Shown here in pieces: positions 22,491 through 32,908 of a stretch of DNA of 42,665 nucleotides. The notes under the pieces are model-generated. The model made no database searches. It saw only the letters and a program-made list of their open reading frames with translations, and was not told the origin of the DNA. How positions within the stretch are numbered: the stretch's first letter is position 1; every line of letters starts with the position of its first letter. The stretch is taken from positions 1 to 42,665 of the forward strand of contig JAYMSP010000737.1 of assembly GCA_036897095.1 (NCBI GenBank). The letters run 5' to 3'. The translations under genes were made by a program, and so were the position numbers. The DNA is from Plantago elongata. Lineage: Eukaryota > Streptophyta > Magnoliopsida > Lamiales > Plantaginaceae.

Positions 22491-25400
22491 TCAGCTGGTA
22501 CTGTTGGAGGAAGCATCTTTAACAAAAACAAATTCCGAAACTAAAGCAATGTGATCACTTCCCCATTTCTGAAAAAATGAATAAATAAGAACAATAATAC
22601 AATGACAACAGGAGCATCCAAAACAACATGGTTGGATTCCTTTCGGACTGTCAAATACTTGGATTGGGATTCTTTTATCAGGCCAGGATAGATTCTTTTT
22701 TCTTGGTACAAAGTACAAACCATGGAATTATGCGAATGTCAGATAAATTATTAAAAAGCTTCCCAACTTCTGTCTAGTCCAATACCAAAGATTGAATACA
22801 TAAACTTGAGTTTCCCTTCCAACGAGTTTCATAAAGACTGTTTGACTTGACGAAACTACTCTACGAGAAAAAAATTTAAAAGTAAACAGTAGAATTACCA
22901 ACCAGAACTGCAACCATCATGCTATTATTCAATTCAGGTAGTATGAAATAACTGGATACAATTGTTGGTTTATGATTGTTAGTCTTATGTTGTTGTCTCA
23001 AGGGTCTTTTGAGATTTAGATTTCTAATTAAATCTTCAAAGTTAGGAAATGTTCCTTGAAAAGATCATTTGAATATTGTAATGAGATGAATATAGTTTGA
23101 TGTAAAAACAGAAAAACATCTATATGTAACAAAAGCAGATAACATATATACCTTCGTAAAGGAATGTGCAATGATCTGTATATTGTAATTTTCTAGAGTT
23201 TTAAGAGTAATACCTTTGTGGGAAATCCCCTGGTCTGCTGCTGCATTACATCCTTTGGTATTGGAGCAAGAACCCTGGCAGTTTGCAGACTCTCAGAGTG
23301 CCTGGGTTACAACCGTTGGAAAAAAAACCATAGGTACAAGATCATGATCTCAAGTGAAATGACATATTTGGGGCACACAAAATGAAGTAAAGATGAGGCA
23401 TAGTCTATAAGTGCATCTCAGAATCATTAGATTTCTCCTTATCCTTCAGTGTAGCACATGGTCACATGGTCCGTTGATCGTCCGGAACAGGAACGCAGTA
23501 AAAGTAAAATGTCCAGCAAATCCCACAGCATATTTCAGGAACATGATTACTTATACATGGAAAACTATTCACTACGTATTGGACATAATTCGCTATTAAT
23601 TGGAATGCGATTAACTTCCCATACAAGATAAGGAAAAATGTGAAAACCTCCTTTCGTCTCCGATTCGCACACGGAGATTGTTTCATCACGCCCATGCAAC
23701 TGACACAGAAGAAAACAAGAACCACTAAATCTACCAATGCACAGTCTGGAAAATGCTAGTACTCACCATATGTAATCAACAGTGCCTAAGAAAAGTTTGT
23801 GGTAGCTGGTGACAAGGGGTTCTCCATCTGAATCTCTTGAACTTGAAGAGCTCTGAAAGAACAAAAGTGATGCTATAATAATTTAAATTCAAGCGTCAAC
23901 ACCTAAGGTAGAACCACCTTAAGAAAATTATGAGCATATCATACCTCAGCTTCTGTATAAGAACTAGTTAACTTTAAAAGATGTTTCATCACCCTGCAAT
24001 CTTGACTACCTGTTGCTGTTTCTATTTCCATTGGAGTCCAAGCTGCTCGATTCAAGAGAAGTTTTGATCTATCAAGGGGAACATCTTCAATAAATAGTGT
24101 GTCCTTGAGAATCTCATGACCATGAGTATTCTCGGAACTAATATTCAAATCAGATGGAAATAGACTTTGCCCAGTATTATGCAATCTAGATAAGAGAGAG
24201 TCACGATCTTCTTGATCTACATTCGGTGACTCCTCATTAGCAGAAACTTTTGAGCTCTCCAAGGGAACCTCTTCAATATGTGCTGTGTCCTTCAGAATCT
24301 CATTTCCATGAGTATTCTCAAAACTAATATATGAATCAGATGAGAAGGAACTTTGTTCAGTGGCATGCAATCTAGACAAGGCTGGGTCATTATCTTCCTG
24401 ATCTTCATTGGCTGTCTCATCAACTAATTCATTAAATGACAAGCAAGCATGTTTTTCATCCAAAGCAGCATCAGCAACTGTGCATGCACATGAAGGTCCA
24501 GCATAGAATGAGAGGAGATATTTAATACTTCCTCTGTCCCAGGAATAGCTTTCCGATTACTTATGTAGTGACGGAAATAAGGTATGTATTACTTTTAGAT
24601 AAAATAATGTTAATGGGCCCCTCAAATTAATTTTTAAAGTTGGGAGCGGGATAACGTAATGTTAGTGGGTTTACTTTTGAATATATTTAATTTTAAAGTT
24701 GATGTAGTGATTGACAAAAAAGGAAATCGCAAGTAATGGTTGGGACGTAAAAAATTGGCAAAACGGGAAACTATTTCTGGGACGAAGGAAGTAGTATTTC
24801 TCTGCTGAAACATAAAAACTAGTTCTCCAACCCTTAATGAAGAACATCAAGGCATTGCGACCAAGATATCGCAAAACTCAAATTAGGATAATCTGAGTTG
24901 CCAAAATAAGCTTTGGAGATTCATTACTCACTCATGACTACCAATCAAGAGTAGATAATAGTTAACATGGTTACCTGAAACCTCAGGTGATATTGCTGAA
25001 TTTGATTCCACAGAGACACTGAGTTCAGATGATTTAGAGGGGAGACATTCACAAGACGGTTCCGCTAAAACAGTTTCATCACTTACATCCGTGAATGAAC
25101 GGGTAAGGGATTCATTGTCATCTCGAGGACCCGTATGATTTTCATTGGACAAGCTAAAACCTCTAGCTGGTGCCCTGCAAAACAAATGAATTGAATGCCT
25201 TCACAATACTTACTTAATAAAGCCAGAAGTGCTCATTGGAAACCACCAGCAACAAAGACGTGCCTGAAATTAGGAAACGCATGCCTAGGTGGTCGTGATT
25301 CAGCACGGTCTTGTCCGGAGACATTGTACCGTAGCACTTCAGACAAATCAAGCTACAGTAAGATATTTAGAAAGCTTTTAGGGCATTATGACTGGATGGA

Positions 25401-28400
25401 GATGCAGGCATAGAAAAGTAGGAAATGAGTTCAGTGAATCTGAGCAATCAAATTACCTTTCCTTCTTTGATAAAGTTGTACATGGGACTCTAAGAGAGCA
25501 TTAAATTTGGTGACATTTCATATGATGAGAGAGAACGAGCTTGGTTAGATCCAAGATACAGGGATGCACGAAGCAAACGATAAATGTATATATAAGAAAA
25601 CCACCTTTGGAGTGCAGTTAAAGTCCCCACACATGACTACAGGAGCATCATCCCAGAGCTTAGAAACAGCGTGTGCTCTGTCCAATAGCACCCTAATCTG
25701 GCAAGTGAAACAGAAACCGAAGGATAACAGGAAGGTTACTCAGGTTTCATTCTCTATCTACCCCCCAACTTCCATACATCGCCTAAAACTGAAAGCCTGA
25801 AAGGACTACAGGAACAGAGCTGAAGAAGGACAACAGGTGAAGCTACAACACTAGGACCATTAGACATTAGCTAAAGCCCTTTAGAAGTAAATACTATAAG
25901 TTCATAATAATAAGAAATAACACAATGAATATCAAAACAACAATGTGTTTCTACTTCAACAACCAGTCTGTCGAGAAGCTAATACTAGTCTTAAGTTCAG
26001 GGATAGATGAAGTTGAAATATGTAGAAATCCAGATCTTAAACTGGTGCCGATGAAGTTGGATATATGAAGAAGCCCAGAGCTGACAGCACTTTGTTTGGA
26101 ATAATAAGATGCCCTTAGTTCATATATAACATATAAAAGAGGAATCGGGAAAGAACATCTTTCATACCTGTCCAAGCTTTATATCCCCCCTTTTAGGATT
26201 GAAAAGTACATGAATGTTGCAAACGACGACTCTGTGCAAGTTTGTTGAACTGCAAATCAAAGTCTTTACAATCTTCAGCAAACAACAATTGCAGCAATAA
26301 TGGACTAATATTTAGAACAACGGGGAAATATCAAAATAGTGAAGAGTTGGAAAAGTGTTCTCAATCCCACCAGGAATCCGCCATCCCAGAGCATTTTCAG
26401 ACCTGCCCAGGATAGATGGTATCTATCCCGGGGTAGATACCTCTATCCTGGTTACATAGCATACCGGACGATACAGTGTTTCCCAGAGCGGGATCCTGGA
26501 AGGATAGTGCCACAACAGGGATGTTTGGGGGTAAATAACCAATTTACTTATACCGGTAGGATAGTGACACGACTGTGATGTTTCGGGGTAAATGACCAAT
26601 TTCGCTTCAATTTCCTAGACTTCGCTTGCCTTTATGACTCTCAATGAAGAGAGAGAGAGAGAGAGAGTGTGTGTGTGTGTGTGTGTAGCTTAAAGTCTAT
26701 TTTGCTAACAAATGGTATGAATGAAAATTTACAAGGGAGAGCATTACAAGGGCGAGAGTAATCTGATAATTCAGGTGTGCATTTCATAGAGAACATCTTT
26801 CTCTATTTATAGATAGAAATGAGAGATGTGAAGGGATGTGAATAGTAATGTTTCAAATTTCCTATGACATGTTCCGTTCACAATACCTACCACCTCCAGC
26901 AGAAAGACGATTCCAACCAATTATACTGCTATGTTCAAAGTTTTACTTACCATGGGTCCTTAATTGGACCTTCAAAATTGCGCAACCAAATTTCACTACT
27001 CAAAACTCTCCCCTAGTTCGAAGAAGATTTAGAGTAAAATGGTGGGATAATTTCAAAATACCCACAAGTATCTTGTCACATAATATGCAGGTCTGGATAC
27101 ACAATACAAATGTCGCAGCAACAGTATCAAAACCAATCCAGACAGACTCAGACACCAACGACATCAGAATTCTTAGCACAGAGGACACAAATGACAGCAC
27201 TACTGAGTGCAGCAAAATCGCCTGAATAAATACTAGCCATCATGTTGAAATTCATGCCAGAAGCATCAACATCTGAAGACAGGAAAATCCCATCAAGTTC
27301 CGAAGATACTTCAGCCAACATTGGCAACTGACAGTGAGCCCCTATTCGGCCACATCGGAATTTAAATTTAAAAAATGAAAAAAAACTACTATTCATTTCC
27401 GAAAATTCCAGCAAAAAAGTATGAAAAAATAAAAAAGCAAAAGAAAAGAATACCACTTGTTCTATTATGGAAACATTACTATTCGCATCACTTCATATCT
27501 CCCGTTTCTATCTATAAATAGAGAGGATGTTCTTTATAAAATGCAAACTTGAATTCTCAGATTACACTCCCTCTTTTAATACTCTCCCTTGTAAATTTTC
27601 ATTCATACCATTTGTTAGCAAAATAGCCTTGTAAGCCTTAGCCTTCTGCATTGTACTTTCCCTTCGTAAACCCTTTAGTTCTCCACTCCGAATTCCGATT
27701 CCAATCATAACCATGACGGTTCTCAAAAGTTGTATCTCAAAATTCCATCATGATTAAAGGTTCGATTTAAATTTCAGATTTTTATATAGGTTACTAGTCG
27801 GCTACTATTTTTGTTCAAGTTCTGTTTTCATAGGACGGCTGAGCCGCCATTGTTATTGTTATTTATCATATATATCATAACACCCCTGCCATCTTATCAC
27901 TTGCATCACGCATAACTTTGTTAAAAGTTTGTTAAAATCCCCCTTCGGTCCCCTGGAAGTCTCTTATGTGTGTGTGTGTGTGTGTCTGTTTGTAATATCA
28001 CTTTAATATCCCCGCTATCCCAGATTTTTTGAAGGACCACTACGTCCCGCAATCCATAATTGATAACACTGGAAGTGGAAACAAGTACAACTTCCCAAAG
28101 GGTAAGCATTTGTGCTGTATAAATTATATCTTTGCTCGTCACCATTAGCAAATTTGAATTATAGAGTATAAATAAGATTAAACAAAATTTACGAGGTACT
28201 GCTTGCAAAGTTGGTGGGATGCAAAAGTTAAATTTAGAACGTAAACAATGCATCATATTATACAGATCTATAATTATTATTCACATATCACCTAAACTAA
28301 TATGATATCCAAAATATAAATAACTCAAATATTTTCCTACCAACTATTAACTCTTCTTCATGCCACAAATCAAGTTTTTGTGTAATAATTAACTCATGTA

Positions 28401-31400
28401 CATGACTTAAAATTCTAATGTAGATGGGGTGCTTCTTAATGCATGAAAATAGCTTACAAGATTCTCAGCCTTTCATATAACAATATATTTCTGGAAGTTG
28501 AAAGTATAGATTAATTACCCTTTATTTATGGATTTGAAACATTGTTTACTGTATATAATCGGCCTTACACGTAAATTTATTGCTAAAGAAGCACTGTAAT
28601 TCAACGAAAGGATTAATTTATGGATTTAGCATGGAATGAATTGAACTGTGCGATACAATCTAGGTGCAAAATAGTGACTCAAGCAACGGAAAAGTCCATC
28701 ATTTTGTATTTCAAGCAAAATGAGATGTGAGAAGGGCAGTGGCATATTCAGGGAAGTTTCAAACCAAATGCAAGCTTTAAGAATGTACAGATGACCAACC
28801 ATTTTATACTAATAAGATTTGTAAAACCAGACTTAGTAGTGTGCATACTTGATTGGTATTTCCACGTGAGCATCAAAACATTACATTTAAGTTTGCAAAA
28901 GAAAGTACGGGGAGAAAATTACAACATAATACTAGGAAGAAATGCTTCTTGCCTTGTAGAAAGAGATGATGTGCCATTAATATCATTCGGCCGATTGCTA
29001 GACTATCAACAAGAATAAATTACATGAGATCAAGGTGAGGTGCATGACAACAATACATGCTTATAGTAGTCATGGTGAGAACCTTCTAAGGATTTAAAAC
29101 TGATGTACCTCAAACACGCATATCTGAGCCACATTATCTCGAAGGCAATGTTTGCTATATTCGATCGATTCTTCATGCACCAATTTGAATCTAATACAAA
29201 AATAACAATGACTTATCAGAATATATAAAGTACTTAGAACTTAAAAGCTCGACAGTTCATATGTTGACATGGTAAATATTTAGAGAACACATTTCCTTTC
29301 ACAAAATATATATTTAAACTGAAGTAGCGTCAAGTTAAATGTGAAAAGAAAATGCGCGCGTGAAAAACATAGAGATTAGTTATACAACAATAAAAACTTA
29401 TGTTTTTTTTATCAACCTAACGCCAGCATATTGATAAATCAAGCTCAAATCAACTCGCTTAACAATTAAGAGGCAAATACATCATTCAAGATCTAGAGTA
29501 ATCCTCAAAAGTGAAAATCTTCAAATTGAACATGTTCAGCGAATTAAGACCCATACCTTGAATCACGCCAAAATATTGCACAACCGTCAACAGGATTGCC
29601 AGTGCGCATCTGAAAATTATATAGCTCCATTAACATTTACTAGTTCATGCATACACCATACAATTCTATAACTGCTCCAAAGAAAGATAATCACTGACAG
29701 CTCTATGGAAATTGTTCACAGGTAGCTCTGGAAGACTGGTTCTAACAAATAGTACCACATATTACAGATATATACACAGATGATGTGTGTGATTGTTGCG
29801 CACACAGAAACATCACCAATCAGATCAGAAGTATAATATTAGGAGCCCAATGACTAGTGTAATAAATTTCCACACATCCAGTATACTACATCAAAGCCAG
29901 GTGCCAAGCAACCAACAGGAAGAATGAATAACAGCTTATTTGATAATAATAATTTATTGAATTTCTTTAGCTTTACTTTACCAAAACCCCAAAGAAACAA
30001 TTCAATCTTTAGACTTTAGCTGAAAGGAAAATATTAAGAAGTTCTGGATAAAAACATTTTTACATTATCACATGACAAACAAGTCTACAATATAATTTGC
30101 AATGGTTAGTATGACGATCAATTTAGAGGTGAGACAATCAATCATAAGCTAGATGAGCCTTCATAATTTTTTAGGGATAGCACTGTTTGGTTTAGAACTG
30201 GAATTGAGACAAAAACTATTTTTTAGGGATAGCACTGTTTGCATTTTTGTATACAAAAACTGCACAAAAGTTCAACTGGAATTGAGTTGTCTCAATTTCA
30301 ATTCTAAACCAAACTCTGGCAATCATCGTATACTCAGCATTTCATGTTCCAGGCTGAGAATCAGCTTGCAACCCCAGTATCATAATTCTAAAATACTTGC
30401 TTGTGAAAGCTAATTGCATATTGGGATAAATCTATTTTGAAGTCTCAATTAACTGAAAATAATTGAACTGCAACAATACTTGGATATATTCAACACTTCG
30501 ATATAAGACACAATACCAGTCTTCTGTGTTACATCTCACCTGAGAAACACTAGGTCTGAATTTAGTTATTTACAGATGAACAAACCAATACTCCAATTTC
30601 GGTAAACTTAAAGATTCTAACCTTCCAAATCCCAGTGTATCCACGCTGCTTCAAGTCTTCTTCTATGTCACGAAATCTATCAACCTCCTGTGTTATTTTT
30701 GCATCAAAAATGAGAGATCCATATTAAAACGGAGGCCAGGGTCATCAATAATGTGCATCTGTTCTAAGAGGCCCATGAAAAATGAGATGGAGCATAAGAA
30801 GTCTAACACTTCTCTGTATTCCTTTTTCCTACAAGTATACCTGAAAACACATAATGTCAGGTGACCACAACCCAATCTCAAAGTTTATATTCCTTCTCCG
30901 CCAATTCCAGCTCAACATATAGTGAGGTATATGGGAGTAGAGCATCTGATAATGATCAGTGGCCAAGTAGTCAGCCAGTACATTATACGATAAAACAGTG
31001 AATCTCTCTGCCAATAAAATACACAATATCAAAACCAATACTAATATCTATCTACAATCTACCGATCAATAATAACAAGAAGCAAGCAGCATAAAAATGC
31101 AGCTGACCACATTGAGGAGGTGGCAACAATTTGGCAGGCACCCACTCGCGGTGATCGGGAGGCCTGGACCTCGGCCTGAATTGTGGTCTAGACTTGTGCT
31201 GGTGCGTATTTTGGGGTTGAAATTGGTGCGTATTTTGGGGTCGAAATTGGTGCGTATTTTGGGGTCGAAATTGGTGTGCATTTGGGGGTCGAAATTGGTG
31301 CGCATTTTGGGGTCGAAATTGGTGTGCATTTTGGGGTCGAAATTGGGGGTAATTGGGATAACCAGGAGCAGGATGGCGTGGTTGTTGACTGTAAGGTTGA

Positions 31401-31736
31401 TTAGGGTAATATTGCAACGGCGGAGGAGTGGCATTGTAATTTGGGGGTCTAGGAGCAGCAGGTGAATTGGATTGAAATTGCGGCGAGGATCCTGATGAAT
31501 TGTCGCAGTAGCCTCTGTAGCTCCGTGGAAGGTTTGCTCTTGGCTGTAGAATCGAAAGTGAGGCAGTTGGTTAGTTGAGAACAATTTGTGCAGAAGCGAA
31601 TGAGAAAAATAAGCCGGAAGTGGAAGAAAGTTAGATTGTAGAATTGAAAAGATGAGCAGATAATTACGTTTGGGCGGTATGACATATCCACGGCGGCGGC
31701 GGTGGCGGACCGAAGGGTAGCACGATGCCGTTTCAT
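22491..31736 (-). CDS. CCR4-6: CCR4-type deadenylase homolog (carbon catabolite repressor protein 4 homolog 6 type)
   Basis: A plant endonuclease/exonuclease/phosphatase-family protein of the CCR4 group, predicted to shorten mRNA poly(A) tails. Exons I read (minus strand): 31736-31668, 31543-31108, 31007-30841, 30687-30622, 29609-29557, 29190-29109, 26249-26168, 25697-25605, 25489-25457, 25352-25264, 25174-24975, 24477-23945, 23852-23767, 23301-23214, 22568-22491. Phases agree throughout except between 29109 and 26249, where a small exon of 3n+2 bases is needed but not found. The alternative is an upstream acceptor at about 26269, which restores frame. The total is about 718 residues plus that exon. 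The catalytic domain shows LSYNVLADYLATDH, CFQ|EVDRF, NPVDGCAIFW, CNIHVLFNPKRGD, CGDFNCTPK and GSDHIALVSEF, so the Asn, Glu, Asp/Asn and Asp-His metal/catalytic positions are present. The N-terminus is Pro/Gln/Asn-rich with six 8-residue repeats; an acidic linker with a 62-residue duplication splits the domain, a split known in homolog 6. An internal ATG at 31685 is an alternative start. Confidence 0.88.
24062..24403 (-). repeat. Two-copy 186-bp in-frame duplication in a CCR4-homolog exon
   Basis: In the 24477-23945 exon, the copy from 24403 (DQEDNDPALSRLHATEQ, FENTHGNEILKDT, IEEVPLESSK) recurs 62 codons later from 24217 (DQEDRDSLLSRLHNTGQ, SENTHGHEILKDT, IEDVPLDRSK). The second copy is clear for about 52 residues. 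Frame is kept, so the linker was lengthened without breaking the gene. Confidence 0.9.
24528..24791. mobile_element. Stowaway-like MITE in an intron of the CCR4 homolog
   Basis: The ends CTTCCTCTGTCCCAGGA and TCTGGGACGAAGGAAG are inverted repeats of the CTCCCTCCGTCCC type, flanked by TA on both sides (24526-24527 and 24792-24793). At 264 bp, AT-rich and non-coding, it fits Tc1/mariner-derived Stowaway elements. It lies between exons 24975 and 24477. Confidence 0.85.
26408..26602. repeat. Imperfect hairpin plus direct repeat inside a CCR4-homolog intron
   Basis: CCAGGATAGATGGTATCTA (from 26408) pairs imperfectly with TAGATACCTCTATCCTGG (ending about 26451) across a CCCCGG-type loop. Downstream, AGGATAGTG...GGGGGTAAATAACCAATTT at 26501 recurs diverged at 26558 (about 57-base period). 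It probably belongs to an unidentified small element. Confidence 0.55.
26648..26686. repeat. Compound (AG)n(TG)n microsatellite
   Basis: About ten AG units followed by about nine GT units, ending exactly where the left arm of the large inverted repeat begins. Confidence 0.95.
26687..27637. repeat. Large inverted repeat, ~168-bp arms enclosing a retroelement fragment
   Basis: The left arm (26687-26854) and right arm (27470-27637) are reverse complements with scattered mismatches. Shared blocks include CTATTTTGCTAACAAATGGT, ATGAATGAAAATTTACAAGG, CTCTATTTATAGATAGAAA and GAATAGTAATGTTTC. Read outward, each arm has a TATA box (CTATAAATAGAG) and a leader with CTCCCTTGTAAATTTTC. They therefore look like two copies of the same promoter-bearing end, an LTR or pararetrovirus-like intergenic region, facing away from each other. 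The 615-base centre carries a broken coding fragment. The whole lies within a CCR4-homolog intron, so it would be transcribed as a potential hairpin. Confidence 0.85.
26848..27331 (+). pseudogene. Degenerate retroelement or pararetrovirus-like coding fragment
   Basis: On the plus strand, antisense to the CCR4 homolog, a reading frame to about 27065 includes an RRRFRVKWWD motif. This Lys-Trp-Trp-Asp type signature occurs in unnamed ORFs of plant retroelements and pararetrovirus-like repeats. After a frame change near 27085 the coding character continues as a Gln-rich linker and an Ala/Leu-rich helix (TQMTALLSAAKSPE), with an in-frame stop at 27227-27229. It ends with a Ser/Glu/Asp-rich tail and stops at 27329-27331. 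No reverse transcriptase or protease is present. It is non-functional: frameshift, internal stop and truncation. Family assignment is tentative. Confidence 0.5.
27967..27985. repeat. (TG)n microsatellite
   Basis: A short TG dinucleotide run in the same large CCR4-homolog intron. Confidence 0.9.
30185..30314. mobile_element. Small foldback/MITE-like element in a CCR4-homolog intron
   Basis: GTTTGGTTTAGAACTGGAAT continuing GAGACAA (30185-30212) is matched inverted by TTGTCTCAATTTC continuing AATTCTAAACCAAAC (30287-30314). Just outside and inside the left arm, ATTTTTTAGGGATAGCACTG occurs twice (30167 and 30219). The 130-bp size and 28-bp arms suit a MITE. No clean target duplication was seen. 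Confidence 0.6.
31201..31344 (-). repeat. 24-bp coding minisatellite, six copies, in the CCR4-homolog N-terminal exon
   Basis: Six consecutive 24-base units with few changes encode 8-residue repeats of FRPQNAHQ / FRPQNTHQ type on the minus strand, with one FRPPNAHQ and one FQPQNTHQ variant. The array sits in a Gln/Pro/Asn-rich, probably disordered, N-terminal region. Copy number is likely to vary between individuals. Confidence 0.95.
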
Positions 31737-32644
31737 TGACTAGTCCTTCTGAGGGTGAGAAGAGTCATGGCGGTTCTTTTGCCAGGTGAAATCGATTGTC
31801 TGCTACTGGCGTTTTCTCCTACCTGGGCCCGTCAAGGTTAACCAATCGAGACCTTGTTAAGGCTCTATAGCAGCCCTAACCTAGAGGCTAAACGCTAGAA
31901 AGGTATGTTGTATAGCATATTACTCAAATGTCACTACTAAGATCCATAACATCGGTCTATAATGATTATACAGATTGTTTGGCTCACAAGATTTATATAT
32001 CTGATGTTAACATAGCCTTTTTCTTAAAAAGGGCAAATAGTCATTTATTTATTAGTTATTAAATGGTGTAGAACGTATACAATTATTCAAAAGACAAATT
32101 ACATCTATACCCCATACCCATACCCATATTAGATTTAAAAGTTGCAGATGTCTACCACCCAAATCAACAATTACATATAATTCTTAGTCGATAAAAATTA
32201 ATTACATTCAGGTCCACGAATTTGACTTTCAGTAAATTTAAGCTCGAAAAGTTCATTTTTGCCCCTCTTTAAATTTCAGATTTTGCATTTGGCCAAACAG
32301 CATAAGTCCACGTGATCTTCTTCTCCTTCTCCTTCACCATCTTTAACTGCCTCAATATATGATGCCATTGCCATCACATTACCTTTATCATCAGAGCCAG
32401 AAAACATGATTCAACAACTACAATTTTCGAAAATCACCCTTAACATTGTATGCAATAAATTAGAAATTCCGATAGGCATGCTAGATTATTACTCGTAAAA
32501 ATTGAATCTTTGAAACAAAATCCCTTTAGTGATTGATTTTGACTATATAATCACCGCAAATACTAACGAACAAAAAAGGGAAAGGAGCTTACAGGTGGAG
32601 ATTTTGGGTTCTTTTCGAGTTCTGGTTCATCTTTGAGCTCAGCC
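31737..32644. other. Divergent intergenic region
   Basis: Lies between the 5' end of the CCR4 homolog (-) and the TMEM214-like fragment (+), so it probably holds the CCR4-homolog promoter. No TATA box stands out. No gene seen. Confidence 0.45.
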
Positions 32645-32908
32645 ATGAGATTGAGACGAAATATAAGAAGAAGAAGACGGAATCGAATTCCAATCCATCA
32701 CCCAACAATGGAGGACGACAAATCGCTCGCCGAGATCATGCAAGCCGAGGAGAACAACGGCACCGCCTCCGCCACCATCAACCACGGCTGGCAGAAGGTC
32801 TCCTACGCCAAGAAGAATCGCAAAAACCAGCCTAGCTTCTGCGTCTTCTTCCGTCTGGACGACTGGGGTTTTTTTCCGGCTACAGACCGCGATCCCAGTG
32901 AAACTTAA
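32645..32908 (+). pseudogene. TMEM214-like (DUF2359) N-terminal fragment, truncated
   Basis: From the ATG at 32708, or 32645 upstream in frame, the frame reads MEDDKSLAEIM, then NHGWQKVSYAKKNRKNQP. This resembles the conserved N-terminus (NGWQxVxYxKRxRK) of plant TMEM214-like ER membrane proteins. After about 32833 the similarity stops. The rest of the frame is the antisense of the neighbouring Agenet gene end and stops at 32906-32908. Full TMEM214-like proteins run to several hundred residues with membrane segments, none of which appear here. It is best read as a first-exon fragment left by a rearrangement. Family assignment is from memory and moderate. Confidence 0.5.

Noticed and set aside
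31201..31344. CRISPR-like array (six regularly spaced repeats)
   Set aside because: The units are contiguous 24-bp tandem repeats with no spacers, in a plant coding exon.
31066..31584. 172-codon minus-strand frame over the 24-bp minisatellite
   Set aside because: Repeats give open frames in more than one phase. The frame reading PRANLPRSYRGY...YYPNQPYSQQ connects in phase to both neighbouring exons of the CCR4 homolog, and this one does not.
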